Source: Beroe ovata (lineage: Eukaryota; Ctenophora; Nuda; Beroida; Beroidae). From it: a stretch of DNA of 27,078 nucleotides. The notes under the pieces were generated by a model that saw only the letters and a list, made by a program, of their open reading frames with translations, did not search any database and had not been told where the DNA came from. Made by a program: the position numbers and the translations under genes. The stretch lies in NCBI GenBank assembly GCA_946803715.1, contig CAMPET010000463.1:1-27078 (forward strand), in the 5' to 3' direction. Below, piece after piece: positions 10,062-20,508 of this stretch; the stretch's first letter is position 1; the number at the start of each line of letters is the position of its first letter.

Positions 10062-10482
10062 GTGAGATGGCGAACTGAGCCTCCAGGGCTCGCACTTGGG
10101 ATGGCGTGAAGGAAGTTCGGTTGTTGAGTGAGCGTGTTTTCCCAGCGGTGTGTGGGGCGTGCTGCGGTGGAGTGTGGAGGTATGATGGAATGTTGATGTG
10201 GGCGGGGAACTGGGTTGTAGAGGGGGGCGTGTAGGAGTTGCTGATCTGACATTGGGGTAGAGTGGAGTAGGATAGTGGTGTGGTGGCGCTAGGAGGGTTG
10301 ACAGATGAAACAGAGTAGCTACTGTCAGGAATGTTGTCAGACATGACATGGTAGTACTGAGGGTGGTAACACATGGTGGTGACAGGCAGGGTTGTTGTTG
10401 GAAGTGTGGGGGTGATATACTGGCAGGAGTAGAGATAGGACGCCAGCATAGCTTCAAACTTGGACATTGGTTGAGTTGACAT
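10062..10482 (-). CDS. Paired-class homeobox protein, N-terminal part only
   Basis: Starting at ATG 10482-10480 the frame encodes ~139 residues. There is a Ser/Thr/Pro/Tyr-rich, low-complexity N-terminus, then a basic stretch and the first helix of a homeodomain (RTSFTPSQVRALEAQF, about residues 122-137). RTSFT is characteristic of PRD/Pax-type homeodomains, which are sequence-specific transcription factors. The frame hits a stop two codons after N 10061, inside the homeodomain, so helices 2 and 3 are missing and the downstream DNA is carboxylase sequence. I chose this start because a TATA box lies about 55 bp upstream. The longer open frame (to 10587) runs through the promoter. Confidence 0.7.
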
Positions 10483-10536
10483 GGTGATGGTAGAAGTAGA
10501 GTAGACAATGGATAGAACCCTGTGAGTGAGTGTTGG

Positions 10537-10543
10537 TTTTATA
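10537..10543 (-). promoter_or_regulatory. TATA box of the homeobox gene
   Basis: TATAAAA on the minus strand (GTATAAAACC context), about 55 bp before the proposed ATG at 10482. This is a suitable distance for a transcription start near 10510 and a short 5' UTR. Confidence 0.6.
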
Positions 10544-10620
10544 CTGTGCTTGGAGCACTTGAGCGAGCTTGTAAAGCTGATCGTCACATACTGTCATCGT
10601 ATATGTGATCTGTTTCCACT

Positions 10621-10752
10621 GTCACGTGACTCCATAGCTATCACAGTTCATCACAAGTTGCGAGGGGTCACATGTTGCGACGGGTCACGTGGACCAAGAG
10701 ATCAGGGGTCACATGACGCTAGGGGGTCACACGATGCTAGGGGGTCACATCT
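10621..10752. promoter_or_regulatory. Array of E-box-like GGGTCACRTG repeats
   Basis: A perfect palindrome, GTCACGTGAC (10621-10630), is followed by five GGGGTCAC-type units with GTCA at 10667, 10684, 10708, 10726 and 10744, mostly 17-18 bp apart. One contains CACGTG (10684-10692) and two contain CACATG. They lie 80-210 bp upstream of the TATA box and just before the plus-strand exon at 10776, so they may serve one or both genes. bHLH-zip factors bind CACGTG in animals; binding here is inference. Confidence 0.5.
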
Positions 10753-10775
10753 CGCTAACCCAACGTTCCATCCAG

Positions 10776-11356
10776 GCAGATATACCAGATGGTACAGATC
10801 AAGTGCTCCACCAATTCACACTTCGGAGAGATGTAGCAGAGGATTTGTCTGTATCTATCCTGGAATGTGAGAGTATTGACACCGAGTCAAATGAAGCGCT
10901 GAAACAGTTCAGAGACAGTGGTAAAATACCGAGAGTGACACAACCAAACGTTCTCCTTGACACCATCAGAGCTTACTGTGGTATGTGCGACCGCGCGAAC
11001 GGTTTCAATGTGAGATATAAGTTTGCGTCGCGCGCACAGACAAGATGCTGTGAAAAGGACGGCATTTAAAAGCTACCTCGACAGCACGTACTGATTCAGC
11101 GATTATAGTGTAGCATTATCGATTCGATTGTTCCAGCAAGTTTCGATTGTAACATTTTAACGCGTTGAAGTTCATTCTTAACAACTTCATATCTTTTTCA
11201 GAGAAAAATGGTGCTATAACTGTTTACATCAACTTGAAGCCAAACATAGCCTCTGGTGCGGAGAACCAACGGTTACTCAAGTACGGATCTCATATCCTTG
11301 GAAATGAACCGATTGTGAAAACGAAAAAGAAAGGACTGTTTAGCTTCCGAAGCTGA
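10776..11356 (+). CDS. Unrecognised two-exon gene piece (3' end)
   Basis: Exon A (10776-10980) follows a CCATCCAG acceptor and ends at a GTATGT donor. Exon B (11202-11356) follows the acceptor ATCTTTTTCAG and ends in TGA. The phases match: one base carried over, giving Glu at the join. The joined product is ~119 residues. Exon A is acidic/polar (for example DVAEDLSVSILECESIDTE). Exon B has a basic tail, KTKKKGLFSF, just before the stop. I recognise no family or motif. Upstream exons are not visible; the nearby homeobox promoter and gaps may hide them. Confidence 0.45.
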
Positions 11357-12488
11357 CATAAGCTTGCAAATTAACAAAGATCTGAGATAAACAAATTACA
11401 TGCACAGGATTCGTTCGTTTTCTCTCGAATGATACCTGGAAACGCTGATCAAAATTGAACGAACTAAATTTATTTGAAACTAAGTTTAAAACTTGCATGG
11501 GATATTCATTTGGATGCTGTTTAAGTTGTTCATAAATTTGCTATTTAATTTATTACAGTATATCTTCGAAATACTTCGTTTTAATGCAATAACAACCCAG
11601 AATTATTAGTTTGAAGTAAATAAATGTGGATAATTGAGAAATACAAGGAAAAAACGAAACACAAATATGAGAAAAAAAACTGGTTCTTGAGATATATTTT
11701 CCGGCGTGTTATTTGGGAAATGTTTACACTTTCAATTTCCATTATGGATTCGAAGTAGAAAATACTCATAAGAAAATACTCAACAATTTTCACTGTTATC
11801 CTGCATATCTCAAAAAGCAATCACATTTCTTTGAGCTATAAGTAAATCTATTCGATAAAGGGAGACACATTACAGTCAAGATATGAAAATTGCAAATCTG
11901 GAGCTACAATCGGCATATTTAAGTCGAGGGAGTTCAGTCGACGAAAATTCGGAGTGAGAAATACAAAGTATAATTGAACCCCCAAGCTCCAAATTATCCC
12001 ATCATGTGCTGGCTGGAAGGTCGGTGTAAGGTAGACCGAACACTCCACTGAAATATAGCACAAACTCGATTCTTTCATGATGAAATTAGAATTGGAAATT
12101 GGGGGGGTCCAACTACCAGCGGCCATTTGCCTAAAAAAATCCCGATTTCGGCCAGATGGCCGATGGCCGGATGGCCATTTTTTTCTCTTTTGCCTTCCAG
12201 AATCGCCCACAAGCATCAAGGTTGATGATAGTAAGAGAGAAAGTTGTAGCAATTCATACAAGGAACATTTTCTAGTACTTTCAGTGAGGAGTATGTCGTA
12301 GGTAGGTAGGTTGTGTAGGGATGTCATGAAATTGGTTATTTCATTCTCCTATCAACTTATTTCATGTGAGGTGTGCTGTGATAGTGATTTCTGTAGCCAA
12401 AAAANTAGAACAATTTTGTATATTTTTAATCGAATTGATGTAATGAAAATGTCTTTATTTCAAAATATTATATTTTTATTCGATATAG
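11357..12488. other. AT-rich, probably repeat-derived stretch
   Basis: Open frames of 63-159 codons exist on both strands but overlap each other and show no recognisable motif. A GGCC-rich tract, GGCCAGATGGCCGATGGCC, lies at about 12149-12172. A single N at 12405 marks a probable gap. Decayed mobile-element sequence is my best guess. Confidence 0.3.
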
Positions 12489-12598
12489 GCTGGAAGTCCA
12501 CAGTCCTAATGGGAGAATATAACTGTTTTGAAGAGAACTTGCTGACACGTGTTGAGACTGATGACGGAGAGGTCATTTCCATTGCACTGATGAATTAA
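12489..12598 (+). CDS. Possible terminal exon, unknown protein
   Basis: Following a TTTATTCGATATAG acceptor-like site, a frame of about 36 codons runs to TAA at 12598. Its composition is coding-like (GEYNCFEENLLTRVETDDGE), unlike the surrounding AT-rich DNA. I do not recognise it. It may belong to a gene broken by N 12405, which lies only 84 bp upstream. Confidence 0.3.
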
Positions 12599-14490
12599 CC
12601 CGCTGTTTAATTCACATCCTCCCATCTGAAACAGCTCACCTTCAATACTGATATTGTAATGAGTGAATGCAAAGATTCACTGTTTAGCAATGATCACTCA
12701 ATAGTGTCCTATTTACCCTAGGGCCTAACCCAAGTCCCAATATCTATGACAGTCAAAAAGAATCGGTCATTTCGAATTCAATTGAAATTCTGTTTGTTCG
12801 TTTCATTGTAACGTACATGCGCGCCGCACGCACCATCTTTTCAAGTTCGATAATGTTAACTTTCTTCATCGCGCATCACAAAAAAGTACAGAGATGCTTT
12901 GTTTTGTGACACAGGTACATTCTTTTGGCAAAATACCGCGAGCGTCTACTCCTAGCCCCTCAACAGAGACCACTGACCAGTGCTGCCGTAAATCCTTCTA
13001 CAGGAGTGGTGGCAACTTTTTATCATAGTATCTAAATCATTTATATCCGAAATAAGAAGTAAGAACCAAAGTTACAAGTGAAACAGTGGCTAACATTATT
13101 CAGAACCGGGAGTAAAAGAAAGAGTACCAGAATTTCAGGTCACTCTACAGTGAGAACGTTCGGAGACGGGAACAATTGGAAGAAGACGTGAATTGTACAT
13201 TCTAACATCAAACTCGTTATCATATCACGTTACTACACGTTATATATCACGTTATATTGTGACCTTATTTATTCCGATATTGAGAGAGCGGATCAAGACA
13301 CTCCAAGATGTCGATGAAATCCTCCTAGCAAGAGAAGATGACACTCCCCTTCATGTTACTGGATGTGTCAAGACAGCGAGAGCGTGGTGTCATATGTGGT
13401 GTCAACATTGACACCTTCATGACACCCACTACATCTCTCCGTAGAGAGCGGCTGAACACAAGATTGAACAATTTCTGGTAGATAATATACGGACTTGTTA
13501 CTAAAAATCAGGCTACAGATGTACACAACAGCTGTATAGGCCGGAACATTGCTGATCAAAACCAAGTTTCTCATCTCAAACAACATACGACCATAACTTT
13601 TTGAGGAAATATATTTTTCCAAAAGAGAATTTTGGATTCCCGATTCGTAGCTGTATCCGACAATGTATCATTACTATTCTTTTCATGCAATCATATAAGA
13701 AACCTTAGCTTTACTGATTTGACATGAAATGCACATTGGACCCACCCACATCTTTCACTTAATTTCACAATAATTCTCATGGTTCTATTGGATGAGACCT
13801 AGGTTTTATTGGATGCAACACAGGCCATGATCAGAACATGAATACCTGATTACAAATCGAGTGCGAGCACCTTGAAAACATAGGTAATGCTCAATGAGAT
13901 TCTATGTTACAGCTGCTGAATAACATGCATGCGTGTGTGTGTGTGTGTTATTATGTGTGCAGTGTGCAGAGGGCAACAGATGGTGCAGTACAGATAAGGG
14001 TGTTAAAATTTCATGATGTGCGTAATTGTTGTAAAATCGAATCAAGGGAGAGACTCGTTTTCCCAGCGGTATGGTCTCGTTTGTACACTGTGCTATAGGT
14101 ATCATTGTTCTGTGGAAACAAGTCCTAAACAAAAAAAATCGATGCTATGCCATTTTATAGGGTAGCATTTGGCCGTTGGAATAATTTAATGACATAAATA
14201 ATTCACCCGTCACAGCATCTAACTTTGTATTGGTCAATTGCCGTTCAGATTAATTTACTCTATCTAACTCGGTTATCGCGTGCCATCACTCAGCATTGTT
14301 AGTTGTTACTCAGCATAATTTGTTACTCAGCATTGTTACTCAGCATAATTCATTCTAGAGCAATCTACCCAAGAATGCCTTAAATAGAATCGCTAATCTA
14401 ATTACGATGTAAACGAACACGGGCATTGGGCAATATTGTGTTACATAACACATAGGCACAGAAACTTCTAAACAAAATTTGAACCGTGAG
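12599..14490. other. Gene-poor stretch with short repeats
   Basis: A TG microsatellite lies at about 13931-13950, and four TTACTCAGCAT copies lie at about 14286-14347. A short plus-strand frame near 13285-13380 (ERIKTLQDVDEILLARED) looks coding-like but has no clear splice boundaries. Nothing else could be supported. Confidence 0.4.
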
Positions 14491-14511
14491 AAAGTTGATG
14501 CGTCACAAATA

Positions 14512-14582
14512 ATGACTGACGTCACTAATAATGACTGACGTCACAAGTAATGACTGACGTCACAAATAATGACTCACTGGTG
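14512..14582. promoter_or_regulatory. Three TGACGTCA (CRE) sites at exact 19-bp spacing
   Basis: A tandem repeat of AATAATGACTGACGTCAC-like units places the perfect palindrome TGACGTCA at 14517-14524, 14536-14543 and 14555-14562. Partial versions lie on both sides (GATGCGTCAC near 14498, GGTGACGTA near 14579). TGACGTCA is the known CREB/ATF site. The array lies ~420 bp past the 3' end of the claw-like gene. Whether it is regulatory or just a minisatellite is open. Confidence 0.55.
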
Positions 14583-14640
14583 ACGTATGTCAGAATCACT
14601 GCAGCTACTCATATCGGGTCCACTGTAGTACATGGCATCA

Positions 14641-14753
14641 NCCGTCACCGTTACTATGGGGGAATGGGGTGTCACCGTTACCGTTACTATGGGGGAATAG
14701 GGTGACACCGTCACTGTGACTATGGGAATGGGGTGTCACCGTCACCGTAACAG
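14641..14753. repeat. Minisatellite with GTCACCGTTACTATGGGGGAAT-like units
   Basis: About three imperfect copies of a 35-45-bp unit (CACCGTTACTATGGGGGAAT then GGGGTGTCACC). N 14641 lies at its left edge, so copy number is probably underestimated by a collapsed gap. Confidence 0.65.
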
Positions 14754-14984
14754 TATTTGATCTTGTCAATGACACATCACGGATGAATAGTGTCATGACG
14801 ATAGGTGACATTCACACTTGATTTCATAGGTTGAAAGGAGTGAGTTGTGATAAGTAAAAATTCAAGGTTCAGGTGACATAAGTGTGCAATAAAACGATAA
14901 TGATCATCGACATTCGGGAAAAAAGGCAATTCTAAACTAAGGAAGTCTCTCAAAATATCGTCGAAAACCACTCTCGTCTCTTAA

Positions 14985-16211
14985 TCATTGTTCAATTGCT
15001 AGTTGGAAATGAGAAGGGTCAGGATGTGGAAAAAGGTCCACATCCACAACATAAAACTTCTCTCCTTCCTTCAACAAAAACTCTGGCAATTCGATTTTCG
15101 TTTGGGCAAGCACCCAATTCTTGATAACTGCCAGACAGTAAACTGTGTCAGGTCTAATCGCGCGCACACTACTACCAGAGACAAAGCACTTTGGTTCAAA
15201 TGGTGATGAATTTGCCACAATGAAATGTTTTGTGCCAGGATGCTGTACAACAAGGACTCTATCACCAATATGGAATGTCCTGACAGCCAGTCTGAGATGC
15301 CGCACTGCGTCTGAGCTGACAATTCTGTGTCTTTGCGTCATTTCAGTGATGATGTTATCACCGCATAGTGGTGACATGTTGCTGTTAAAGTAGGGTTGCT
15401 CAGCAACAACCACGCTGTTAACTTCAATCTCCTCAGTCGCGTTTTCCTCAGTCAGAACTTCGTCGACAACAACTCCCCTACCCACCGTATGATCAGCTTC
15501 ACTTGACGCAGCTGCGTCTACACGGAATCCTCCATTGAAAACCTGAGCAGTCAATTCAGCTATTGTGTCCCGATATTTGTCCTCAAATTCCCTCTCCATC
15601 TGCGTCATCCTATCTTCATACCCCTCTCTTAGCGTCCTGATTTGCGACTCTCTCTCCCCCAACATTTTCTGTTCAACTTCCCGCTCCAACTTCTTGATCT
15701 GCAGCGAATGTCTCTCCAATAATTCATTCTTCTCCTGTTCGAGGACACGCAACTCATCTGCCCTCTCAGTTGCTCTCTGCTCACTCTCCTTCCTTATCTC
15801 CTCCACCTCACACTTCATGGAGTTTACCATCCTTCCCTTCTCACAGAGCAGCTTCTGTGACGCTGCAAATTTCTGTTTCAAAGCCTCGTATTCGTTTCTC
15901 TCGCCGATCCTTCCCTCAATAGCGGCTACATAGAACCATATACAATACAGGACCGCTACAATTAGCAACAACCAGATGATAAATTGGAGGCACGCAGCAG
16001 CGTTGGAGAAGGGTAGAGGTTCCCACTGTATTTTCATGTTACAAGAACTGGGTGTGTCTTGTGTCTCGGGAGTGCCGAGGGGTAATGATGTTGGTAGCAA
16101 CATGATTGTTAGCAATATGATGACAATTGGGTCCGAGGCGGGCATCACGATCAAAAACTGAGTTGTACTTGTGTAGGATACAAATTGCAAGTGGGTACGC
16201 AATATAGACAA
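14985..16211 (-). CDS. Membrane-anchored coiled-coil protein with FIP200/ATG11 claw-like C-terminus
   Basis: A single-exon 408-codon frame. Met1 (16211) or Met23 (16145) may start it; from Met23 the N-terminus reads as a signal peptide or signal anchor (IVIILLTIMLLPTSLPLG). A second hydrophobic helix at 73-96 (FIIWLLLIVAVLYCIWFYVA) is a clear membrane span. A heptad-rich, charged coiled coil covers about 105-225. After an acidic linker, residues 311-395 match the C-terminal claw domain of FIP200 (RB1CC1) and fungal Atg11: FHIGDRVLVV, a phenylalanine-rich middle, NWVLAQ, then GEKFYVVDV. In FIP200 that domain binds autophagy receptors. FIP200 and Atg11 are much longer and soluble, so this is a different architecture. 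Inferred topology: coiled coil and claw in the cytosol if the signal peptide is cleaved and the second helix spans the ER. It lies ~270 bp downstream of MAF1 on the same strand. Confidence 0.65.
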   Translation of the reverse strand: MSILRTHLQFVSYTSTTQFLIVMPASDPIVIILLTIMLLPTSLPLGTPETQDTPSSCNMKIQWEPLPFSNAAACLQFIIWLLLIVAVLYCIWFYVAAIEGRIGERNEYEALKQKFAASQKLLCEKGRMVNSMKCEVEEIRKESEQRATERADELRVLEQEKNELLERHSLQIKKLEREVEQKMLGERESQIRTLREGYEDRMTQMEREFEDKYRDTIAELTAQVFNGGFRVDAAASSEADHTVGRGVVVDEVLTEENATEEIEVNSVVVAEQPYFNSNMSPLCGDNIITEMTQRHRIVSSDAVRHLRLAVRTFHIGDRVLVVQHPGTKHFIVANSSPFEPKCFVSGSSVRAIRPDTVYCLAVIKNWVLAQTKIELPEFLLKEGEKFYVVDVDLFPHPDPSHFQLAIEQ

Positions 16212-16481
16212 ATAGAACAGCCTTCTTCTGTCTGTGTCAGAGTGTCACAACTCATGATCACAGATGAGACACACTGACAGTCAATCATGCTGTCACGCTA
16301 TCGTGTCATAATATGCAGTCACCTCTTGGTTTTAACTGTCATTTCAAATCGTAACTGTCTCTCTCGATACACATTGTAAGATGTGACTGATCACATATTG
16401 TGGATATTTCACTGATTTTCAATTGTGATGAAATGTGAACTGTGAATGACGCATAAGTCTGTGTAAGTGAACTGCGTATAC
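16212..16481. other. Short intergenic region between MAF1 and the claw-like gene
   Basis: Rich in TGTCAC/GTGACA-type pentamers. It must contain the MAF1 3' UTR and any promoter of the downstream gene. No TATA box or polyadenylation signal was identified with confidence. Confidence 0.35.
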
Positions 16482-19314
16482 TTACGGTTGAGCTTGACAG
16501 CTGAAGAAGAGAAGTCGCTTCATGCGCTTGTTGTAGAAGAAATAGTTGAAATACCACAGTGATTCACCATACGGATCAGAATCCAGATCAGCATTGTACC
16601 TGTGATAAGTAATGTCAGTGAAAAGTTGAACCTTCTCTTATACTAAAATGCCAAGAAAAGTGTAAAAATTGAAAAATAATTAAGCTTCTAACACGAAATC
16701 GAAAGCGAAGGCAAAAGGAAAAGGATTTGACCTGTAGAAGGAGCACTGATTGAGAGCTATCTCCTTGTCTATGGTGTTCCACATGTGTTCCTTTATGTCA
16801 CAGAAGCTGTCACCTGATTTATAGTGGAGTAACACGATGTTTGAAACAGATGTCATGGGCCCGTATAAAGAAAGACTTGCAAGTTTTTCTCAAAATCTAG
16901 GAAAGAATTCCCATGGCCGAGAAGACTGGTTGGTCTCTTCTTTGCATACAGATCATTGGAAGCTGGGCACAAGATCATTGACAGACAGCTCATTGACATA
17001 CAGCTCATTGACAGACAGCTCATTGACAGACACCTCATTGACAGACAGCTCATTGACAGACAGCTCATCACTCATCAGAGCATACCTCAACTTCCATAGT
17101 CGGGTAACCGATATTATATAGAAGTTGGCATGTGAGTGTGTGCGTCTACTTATTGTAAGGTTATGTTTAATGCACGTATGATATGTGTGTAGTGACACTG
17201 AAGGCAATGTACTAACCACAATGTACACTGTACAGTATACCAGTCCCTATACTAACAGCGATGATATAATGACCACACTGTATACTCCTCTTGGCTCTGG
17301 GTGAGTACTATACGTTTCACACTGAGTACAGTGTACAGGTAATTGTAATGAGAGAACCACAGAGAAAATTGAATACACATTGTACAACACACACCATTTA
17401 TAGCGCACTTAGGTCTCTAGGATGATAAATACCAAAATAATTAGGTTTCGTGTTGTTATGGTAACACAATTTTGGTAGATCAGGATACATGGCTGAGCCT
17501 TCAGCGATGCTATAACTTCAATGGAGTGCACCTATAATATACAAGAAACACACGCACACACACATACAAACATATACACACACAGACCCGTTTGTACAGA
17601 CACAAAAAACAACACTGCCTCCTTCCGACAGCATCACTATCGGATTCTATGAATCTCGGACCTTTTCTAATGACTAATTTTGTCACATTGAGTCATGAGT
17701 GACCTTTTTGTGTAGCGAGTTACCTTGTGATATTTATTCACATGTGACATGATGTGTGGTCACATGTGACATGATGTGTATTGACATGTAGTATGTAGTG
17801 AGTGATGGCGTTGTGTTGATTAATTGAAATGTCATGCATTTCATATGAAGCTCTACAAGGAACTCAGTTTGCTTATGATGTCTCAATTGAACGAGTGTAT
17901 ACCTATATTGCTCACTTTTCTAGTCACAAGTGTATGCATACTGCGTAGTATGTGGCATTCGTAGAAGACACAGACACACAAACATGCACAGACACGCACA
18001 GACACAGACACAGAAACAGACACACACACACACACACACATACATATGCTGTTCATGAGCCCTGGCAGTGTTATGGTGAACTAGAACCTCAATATATCCA
18101 GCTGAGATTCAAGTCATTATCCTATTTCCGGAGTATCATGTTAAACCTCTCCCTCGTCAGAACTGGCCCCCAACGATAGTACCAGCAAATAACAGCAGTT
18201 CGAACAGCAAACTTTATGCAGGTGATGACAGGTCACAAAAAATAGTATAAACATCGCAACCGGTGCCAGATAAGATATCTTTGTGTTTCTAATCACCTCT
18301 TTACAGTTTACATTCACTCTATTGTCCAATGTGAGAGGATAATATCATCAGAATACTGAATAGCGGTCATCTACTGAGCAAACTTGTAATTTGATAATAA
18401 AAACTCTTGCAGAAGTTGAACCTATGTTTATATCTTAGCATAGCACGGAATGAAATACAAGACACAAATTCACGTACAGCACGAAATAAGTATTGGATGA
18501 CTGCCAATAAATACCGCCGCCATTGAGTTGCAAATGCACAAAAGGCCATGTTAAAGAGATGTAAAGGTCTATGACAACATTGTATAATAATACTATGGTA
18601 ATTATCACTTTGTTCATCATTACATGAACTAAACACTAACCAAGTGTGGTGTAGAACATGTTGTGAATATCCTGTGTAACCACGTTCTGGTTGGGAATCC
18701 TGGAGAACTCTTCTGACTTTGCATGGCTGAAGTATCGCTGCATTTAAACTGGTGAAATGTCTGGTGAAATGTCTGGGCACATAATTGAATTGAAATTTAC
18801 TGAGTTGAACAATTCGCACTACCTGAAGTCATAGTCAGGCCTGAAACTGGCATTAAGCGCTGAGACTAGGCAGTGAAAAGTCCTAGTTGAACAGGCATCC
18901 TGTAATTGTCCAGTGCTTGTGGTTGGCGATGGAAAACCGTACCCAAGAGAGGGTGGGGACAGAGCTTGTAGACCTAGCATATATGAAAAGTGTTGAAAAG
19001 GGGGATTCTTGTTGAGGTGATCAATTATCTCAGAGCTTCTCATTAACTAGAAGGCATAGAATGACAACCTGCATCTTCTGAACCATTTGTCATGTTTCTC
19101 AATAGCTTTTTGTCATCTCCAGTCATTTTGCAGCTATAGCTTTCTAACCTGTTGAATCACCGGACAGTTAGTCCCTAAACTGAGAAATCATGGCAAATTA
19201 ACAATTAAGCAAAAAAACTTACTTTAATTGTAATCTGCAGCTTCCGGTGGTCAAACTCAAAGTATGAATGAGCTCTGATAAGCAGTCCAAGTTGGCATTC
19301 TCCAAAAGTTTCAT
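16482..19314 (-). CDS. MAF1: MAF1, repressor of RNA polymerase III transcription (six exons)
   Basis: Exons on the minus strand: 19314-19223, 19148-19069, 18973-18823, 18726-18641, 16813-16732 and 16599-16482. All junctions have AG/GT sites and compatible phases, and they sum to 609 nt (202 residues plus stop). MAF1 hallmarks appear in order: MKLLEN start, [76 protein letters not shown] and [18 protein letters not shown]1 is a phosphoprotein that binds Pol III and shuts down tRNA and 5S synthesis under stress; TORC1 phosphorylation inhibits it. The protein ends soon after FFSC, so the acidic tail of vertebrate MAF1 is absent. The stop TAA overlaps a strong GTAAGT donor, so an alternative 3' exon is possible. 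Intron 4 is ~1.8 kb; the others are 74-150 bp except none-larger. Confidence 0.93.
16974..17070. repeat. 15-bp minisatellite (CTCATTGACAGACAG)n in MAF1 intron 4
   Basis: Six to seven copies of the 15-mer with few changes. Because 15 is a multiple of three, it leaves open frames on both strands with repeating peptides (for example LSVNE on the minus strand). These are not genes. Confidence 0.85.
17545..18042. repeat. CA-rich microsatellites and TCACATGTGA repeats in MAF1 intron 4
   Basis: CA-rich tracts occur at about 17545-17605 and 17968-18042. Between them, TCACATGTGACATGATGTGT is present in two near-identical copies (about 17738-17780). TCACATGTGA is palindromic. The short open frame over the second CA tract is low-complexity. 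Confidence 0.7.
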
Positions 19315-20508
19315 TGTTAGATTAAGAATTTTGTGTTAATAACTGATCAACGTCAGCAATTAACACTTAAATGAGGGTTTACTCAGCATAATTGATATAA
19401 TATGTTTTGAATGGTATGGTCTTTCCGATGATCTGAAGTATTTGCTGAAGTTATAGGGCATTGACCTTGAGAGGCTTCCTCGCTTTGGGGACCTTTGCTA
19501 CAGAGATTGGTATAATGTTAGTAAGGATTCAAATTAAGAATCAACCAATTTTATATACAACTAGCCGAAAAATCAGTTCTTTAATTGTCTCATACTTTAG
19601 AAGAGTTAAATTGATTAGCCAATGATCCAGATGGCAAAATTGGACAGACTAACAGGATAAGACTAGCAAGTGAGAATATTCATCGAATTGTCATATAGAA
19701 GCTGCACTTTATGAAATGTTTCCTTAAATATCTGTAGCTCAGAAATTGGAAAAGGACAACCACCAATATAAGTGAGTATGTAAAGAAATATGAACTGACG
19801 AAAGATTTGAGTGCTTTGATTTGTTACTGTGTTCTGAACACAGAGTTTCTGAACTACAATGCCTCTTTGTGTTGATATTATATACTAGAATTAGCAAAAG
19901 ACTTTGACTGGTACATTGATCAGTTCTCTTTTGAACCAGTGAAAAGACTCTTCATCTCCACTCAGTCAAAAGAAATTGACCAATGTACCTGAATCAATCT
20001 ATCTGAATGGTTAATTGTTATCATATGATTCTTATTCAACTTGGACAAAAATAAACTATGACGGCTGATGCAAGCCTCACATGGGCGATTGAAATCCTCA
20101 AAACTACACTTATGTCAATGAGAGGGTACCGAAAGAGCAGAAGCTCTCTTAATTCTAATATTAGATTAGCTTTATATTTGAATATTTGTTTTAGTGCCCA
20201 TCAGCACTGGATATACTTACATTTTCCTTGTACTAATCGCTGTGATATTGTTACTTATGCTGTAATTTATTCTAAATATCAAAATTCTCAATAAATAAAA
20301 GGGTATGTCGATCCTCGATCCGTGTGTGCACCGCTTATATCAGCAGTTGAGCAATACAGCGCCAGACATGATGCAAAAATTGCGCGCGCGACATAATATG
20401 TAATATTTACAAGATGACACGATCATGAATTTGCCGGATGTTATATTTCATATACTCTATTACTCTAGTATCCACTGTTCAGGTTTTTTTGCGCGCACGC
20501 CCTCTTTT
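19315..20508. other. Gene-free AT-rich region upstream of MAF1
   Basis: It contains the presumed MAF1 promoter, but I see no clear TATA box. An imperfect inverted repeat (GACTGGTACATTGATCAG near 19905 and its complement near 19975) could fold. An AATAAA cluster lies at about 20291-20298, following a 78-codon plus-strand frame with no recognisable features. TGCCGGATGTTATATTTC at 20435 is a partial copy of the terminal repeat of the next element. Confidence 0.4.

Noticed and set aside
10483-10587. Upstream extension of the homeobox frame to ATG 10587
   Set aside because: It would translate through the TATA box; the ATG at 10482 fits the promoter better.
11848-12327. 159-codon minus-strand open frame
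   Set aside because: No motif, an overlapping frame on the other strand, repeat-like context.
13368-13622. 84-codon minus-strand open frame
   Set aside because: Hydrophobic but without splice or start context or any recognisable family; likely chance.
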